Under the pieces are notes generated by a model. The model ran no database searches and was not told the DNA's origin. It was given only the letters and a program-made list of their open reading frames with translations. The position numbers and the translations under genes are program-made. A DNA stretch of 9,241 bases from Candidatus Fermentibacteraceae bacterium (GTDB lineage: Bacteria; Fermentibacterota; Fermentibacteria; Fermentibacterales; JCC-6), in contig JAUVJW010000051.1 in the NCBI GenBank assembly GCA_030596465.1, positions 1 to 9,241 on the forward strand. Reading direction: 5' to 3'. Of the stretch, positions 7,318 through 9,241 are shown piece after piece. How positions within the stretch are numbered: position 1 is the stretch's first letter; every line of letters starts with the position of its first letter.

Positions 7318-7601
7318 GTCAAATCACCAGATTGAGAAAAGAAATCGATGAGATAGACAGGGAAATAGTAAAGCAACTGAATAGAAGAATCGAATTAGTC
7401 CTGAAAGCAGGAGAGTACAAAAGAAACAATAAATTGGCAGTAGAAGATTTGGCAAGAGAAGAAGAAATTATTTCAAAGATGGAATTCAATGAATTAGATG
7501 AAAAGTTTGTTAAAGATATTTATAAAGTGATACTTGGTTATTCTAAATTGAAGCAAAGATCACAGTCCGGCAATATTCAGTCAACAGACAAGTATGATTG
7601 A
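7314..7601 (+). CDS. Chorismate mutase, AroQ fold (monofunctional)
   Basis: A 95-residue all-helical protein that rearranges chorismate to prephenate. By alignment with the E. coli P-protein mutase domain the active site is complete: Arg8 (R11), Arg25 (R28), Lys36 (K39), Asp45 (D48), Arg48 (R51), Glu49 (E52), Ser77 (S84) and Gln81 (Q88). No dehydratase, dehydrogenase or DAHP-synthase domain is attached. It also has no signal peptide, so it is cytoplasmic. The start is ATG 7314, which overlaps the aroC stop as ATGA and has GGAG (7306-7309) upstream. An in-frame ATG at 7290 lies within aroC and is less likely. All eight arginine codons are AGA or AGG. It is the last gene of the operon. Confidence 0.92.
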   Translation: MSQITRLRKEIDEIDREIVKQLNRRIELVLKAGEYKRNNKLAVEDLAREEEIISKMEFNELDEKFVKDIYKVILGYSKLKQRSQSGNIQSTDKYD

Positions 7602-7855
7602 AAAACCAGGGCATCGCATCTGTAAAAGAAATAATTAAACTGTCTTCTTCAAAGAATTGAATGTGCAGCAAATATTCACCTCGTTCGCTTCTTTCTCTAT
7701 CACCAATTCTGTAGTTTTCATTGAGCCTCAGTTCATTTTCATTCAACCCATCAAAGGCGGGCTGGCTGCTATTGAAAGATGGCATTTATTGCGCCGAATG
7801 ATATTCTTGACAATGCTGTATCCTGTTTTTGCAGTCATTCAATATGTGAAGATAA

Positions 7856-7879
7856 ACACTGCATGAAACTCAGCAGTGT
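7856..7879. repeat. Inverted repeat, hairpin-forming
   Basis: ACACTGC (7856-7862) and GCAGTGT (7873-7879) are perfect arms around a 10-base loop. No U-tract follows on either strand. It may be an operator or a stabilising stem; it is not a standard terminator. Confidence 0.3.
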
Positions 7880-8088
7880 CAGGATCCCATCTTTGTACGG
7901 ATTGATATGCTGCATATTCAAACCTTTAAAACGATTCTTCTTCCTTTGCAGGAGAAAGAAACTGTTTTCCAGGATGGAATTGAGGAGAGTGGTAAACAGG
8001 CTTCGGCTGGTTTATATTATTCTGTTAGGAGCCGGGTAGTTGTTTATTCAGTTTATCCGGCGCAGTGGGGTGTTCTGTGTGCTGAATC

Positions 8089-8117
8089 TTGTATTTTTAG
8101 TTCGGTCAAAAAATACT
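8089..8117 (+). promoter_or_regulatory. Candidate promoter with overlapping A/T dyad, upstream of secreted-protein gene
   Basis: TTGTAT (8089-8094), a 17-base spacer, then AATACT (8112-8117); the match to consensus is moderate. The perfect arms GTATTTTT (8091-8098) and AAAAATAC (8109-8116) fall on the -35 and -10 boxes around a 10-base loop. That placement would let a dimeric regulator block the promoter. The leader would be about 44 bases. Confidence 0.28.
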
Positions 8118-8167
8118 CCTGTGTGTGCAGGGTGTGGGCTGAATGGATTATCTAAGGGGGGATGTTT

Positions 8168-9241
8168 ATGAGAATATTAACTCTGCTGGTTGTTGTGGTT
8201 GCGGGAATCACATCCGCGCAGCCGCAATCCTTCCGGTCAATGTCGACCGGAGGAATGATACTGGATGACCTTGACCTGTGGTTGTCTGGAATGCTTTTTG
8301 CTCAACCGTTGCCTGACAGGCTTCTTGATGTAAAGGGAATAAGAGTGTATACCGGTCTTTCAAATCTGTCTACAGGTGAGGATCTGGTATTCGAGGAGTC
8401 TGACAGTACCAGAGGAGGATTCCTTCTAGGCGGTAGCTGGTCTCCGGAAGGTGAACCTTTCGGTGTTGGAATTCTCACTGAATTCATGGATGACCGAATT
8501 CTTGAAGAACTTGAACTGTCGGGTCCGGGCGGTTCAATTCTGGTTTCCGGTCAGGGAGAAGTGGAAGGCACCTGGTCGGAGTATACCGATACAAACGGGG
8601 ATGGTACTCTTGATACGAGACACACCGTTCATCAGACTGCTTCCGGAAATGTTGATTCAACAAGTACATCGGCAGGATTGTTTGGTGCATACGCCCCGAA
8701 TGAGACACTGAAACTTGGTCTGGGTGTTGCACTGACTCAAATTACATCAGAGATAAGAAGCGGTGATGTGAACAATTCAATCACCGTAACTGATTCCAAT
8801 CTTGTGAGTGGTGTTGAAACCTATTTCATGGATGGCGACGCAAGCGGAACTGACAAGGAAACCAGAAATATTCTAATGATTTCAGCTTCCGGAAGAGGTT
8901 CCGCGACTGACATGCTTGATATTGGAGGAATGTTCCTGTACTCAAAGATATCATCTGACTTATCATCGGATGAGCAGGAAAGCGGGACGGAGGATTTTCT
9001 GCCGGGCGAAAGTACTGTTTACGATTACTCGGTCTGGAATCTGGTTCAGGAATTCTCGGTTTCTCCCGGTGGCAGCAGTTTAGGCGGCGGTCTTGATCTG
9101 GGGTACTGTATTGATGATGACTGGAAACTGGAATTGGCAGGGGCATACTACACCACGAGTATTGACGGTTCATCAGATAATTTTTCATCCAGCTTTGATT
9201 CGACTCACACAGTAACCGTTGGTTCACTGGTAGAGAATACA
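8168..9241 (+). CDS. Secreted, probable outer-membrane beta-barrel protein (3' end cut by window)
   Basis: The frame is open for 358 codons to the window edge. The product starts MRILTLLVVVVAGITSA, a signal peptide with likely cleavage after Ala17. The rest alternates polar and hydrophobic residues in many short strands with Gly/Ser/Asp turns (for example AGLFGAYAPNETLKLGLGVAL and GGGLDLGYCIDDDWKLELAGAYY), as in outer-membrane barrels. A calcium-loop-like DTNGDGTLD is at residues 141-149. The start is ATG 8168, with AAGGGGGG (8154-8161) six bases upstream; an in-frame ATG at 8162 abuts the G-run. G+C is higher than in the aro genes (62% in line 8521-8580). I recognise no specific family, so 'outer membrane' is inferred from the signal peptide and strand pattern. 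Transport and surface-structure roles are both open. Confidence 0.78.
   Translation, partial: MRILTLLVVVVAGITSAQPQSFRSMSTGGMILDDLDLWLSGMLFAQPLPDRLLDVKGIRVYTGLSNLSTGEDLVFEESDSTRGGFLLGGSWSPEGEPFGVGILTEFMDDRILEELELSGPGGSILVSGQGEVEGTWSEYTDTNGDGTLDTRHTVHQTASGNVDSTSTSAGLFGAYAPNETLKLGLGVALTQITSEIRSGDVNNSITVTDSNLVSGVETYFMDGDASGTDKETRNILMISASGRGSATDMLDIGGMFLYSKISSDLSSDEQESGTEDFLPGESTVYDYSVWNLVQEFSVSPGGSSLGGGLDLGYCIDDDWKLELAGAYYTTSIDGSSDNFSSSFDSTHTVTVGSLVENT

Larger units (their letters stand above)
7602..8167. other. 566-bp region without a convincing gene
   Basis: Several open frames of 60-90 codons overlap each other here on both strands, but none has a family I recognise or a good Shine-Dalgarno sequence. 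The most protein-like is on the minus strand, ATG 7785 to stop 7543, 80 codons. It is rich in Glu, Asn and Arg (for example NENELRLNENYRIGDRER), but its end runs 59 bp into the chorismate mutase gene. It could be a remnant or an uncharacterised repeat element. The region also holds a 7-bp hairpin (7856-7879) and the promoter of the next gene. Confidence 0.5.

Noticed and set aside
7807..7812. Perfect TTGACA -35 box
   Set aside because: No acceptable -10 box lies 16-19 bases downstream (TGCAGT at 17).
7657..8155. Three overlapping plus-strand ORFs (69-86 codons) after the mutase
   Set aside because: They overlap each other in different frames, lack Shine-Dalgarno sequences and have unlikely composition (Cys/Phe/Leu-rich without clear membrane segments).
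8484..9227. Minus-strand ORFs of 82 and 133 codons at the right end
   Set aside because: Both lie opposite the continuous plus-strand frame of the secreted protein, which has a signal peptide and a good Shine-Dalgarno sequence.

Overview
The window looks like bacterial chromosome, most likely from the FCB superphylum or a related candidate phylum. The hints are a secreted protein whose mature start resembles the 'DTxWTxTYGG' opening of large FCB repeat proteins, a beta-barrel-like outer-membrane protein, and an EPSP synthase with Phe at the position of E. coli Pro101. The phylum cannot be fixed from the sequence alone. No tRNA, rRNA, CRISPR, insertion sequence or phage gene is visible.

Layout. 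(a) 1-121, minus strand: N-terminus of a secreted protein that runs off the left edge. (b) 122-538: divergent intergenic region with two sigma70-type promoter candidates and two dyads. (c) 539-3218: a tldD-pmbA(tldE) pair encoding the two halves of a TldD/TldE metalloprotease. The tldD frame extends 28 codons upstream of its first ATG, apparently to a rare ATT start behind a strong Shine-Dalgarno sequence. (d) 3219-3578: intergenic, with a doubtful small minus-strand ORF and a promoter candidate. (e) 3579-7601: four same-strand genes: a U32 'peptidase' of the TrhP/YegQ type, aroA, aroC and an AroQ-fold chorismate mutase. The last three overlap or nearly touch. (f) 7602-8167: 566 bases without a convincing gene. 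(g) 8168-9241: secreted, probably outer-membrane, protein cut by the right edge.

The most interesting unit is block (e). AroA, AroC and chorismate mutase convert shikimate-3-phosphate to EPSP, chorismate and then prephenate. TrhP/RlhA-type U32 proteins are RNA-hydroxylation enzymes whose activity is known to depend on prephenate. The operon may therefore link prephenate supply to RNA hydroxylation. No prephenate dehydratase or dehydrogenase lies in the window. The block is also richer in A+T than its flanks in the lines counted.

A consistent local signal is a G-run Shine-Dalgarno (AGGGGG-like) 5-6 bases before the start of both secreted genes. The same arrangement precedes the proposed ATT start of tldD.
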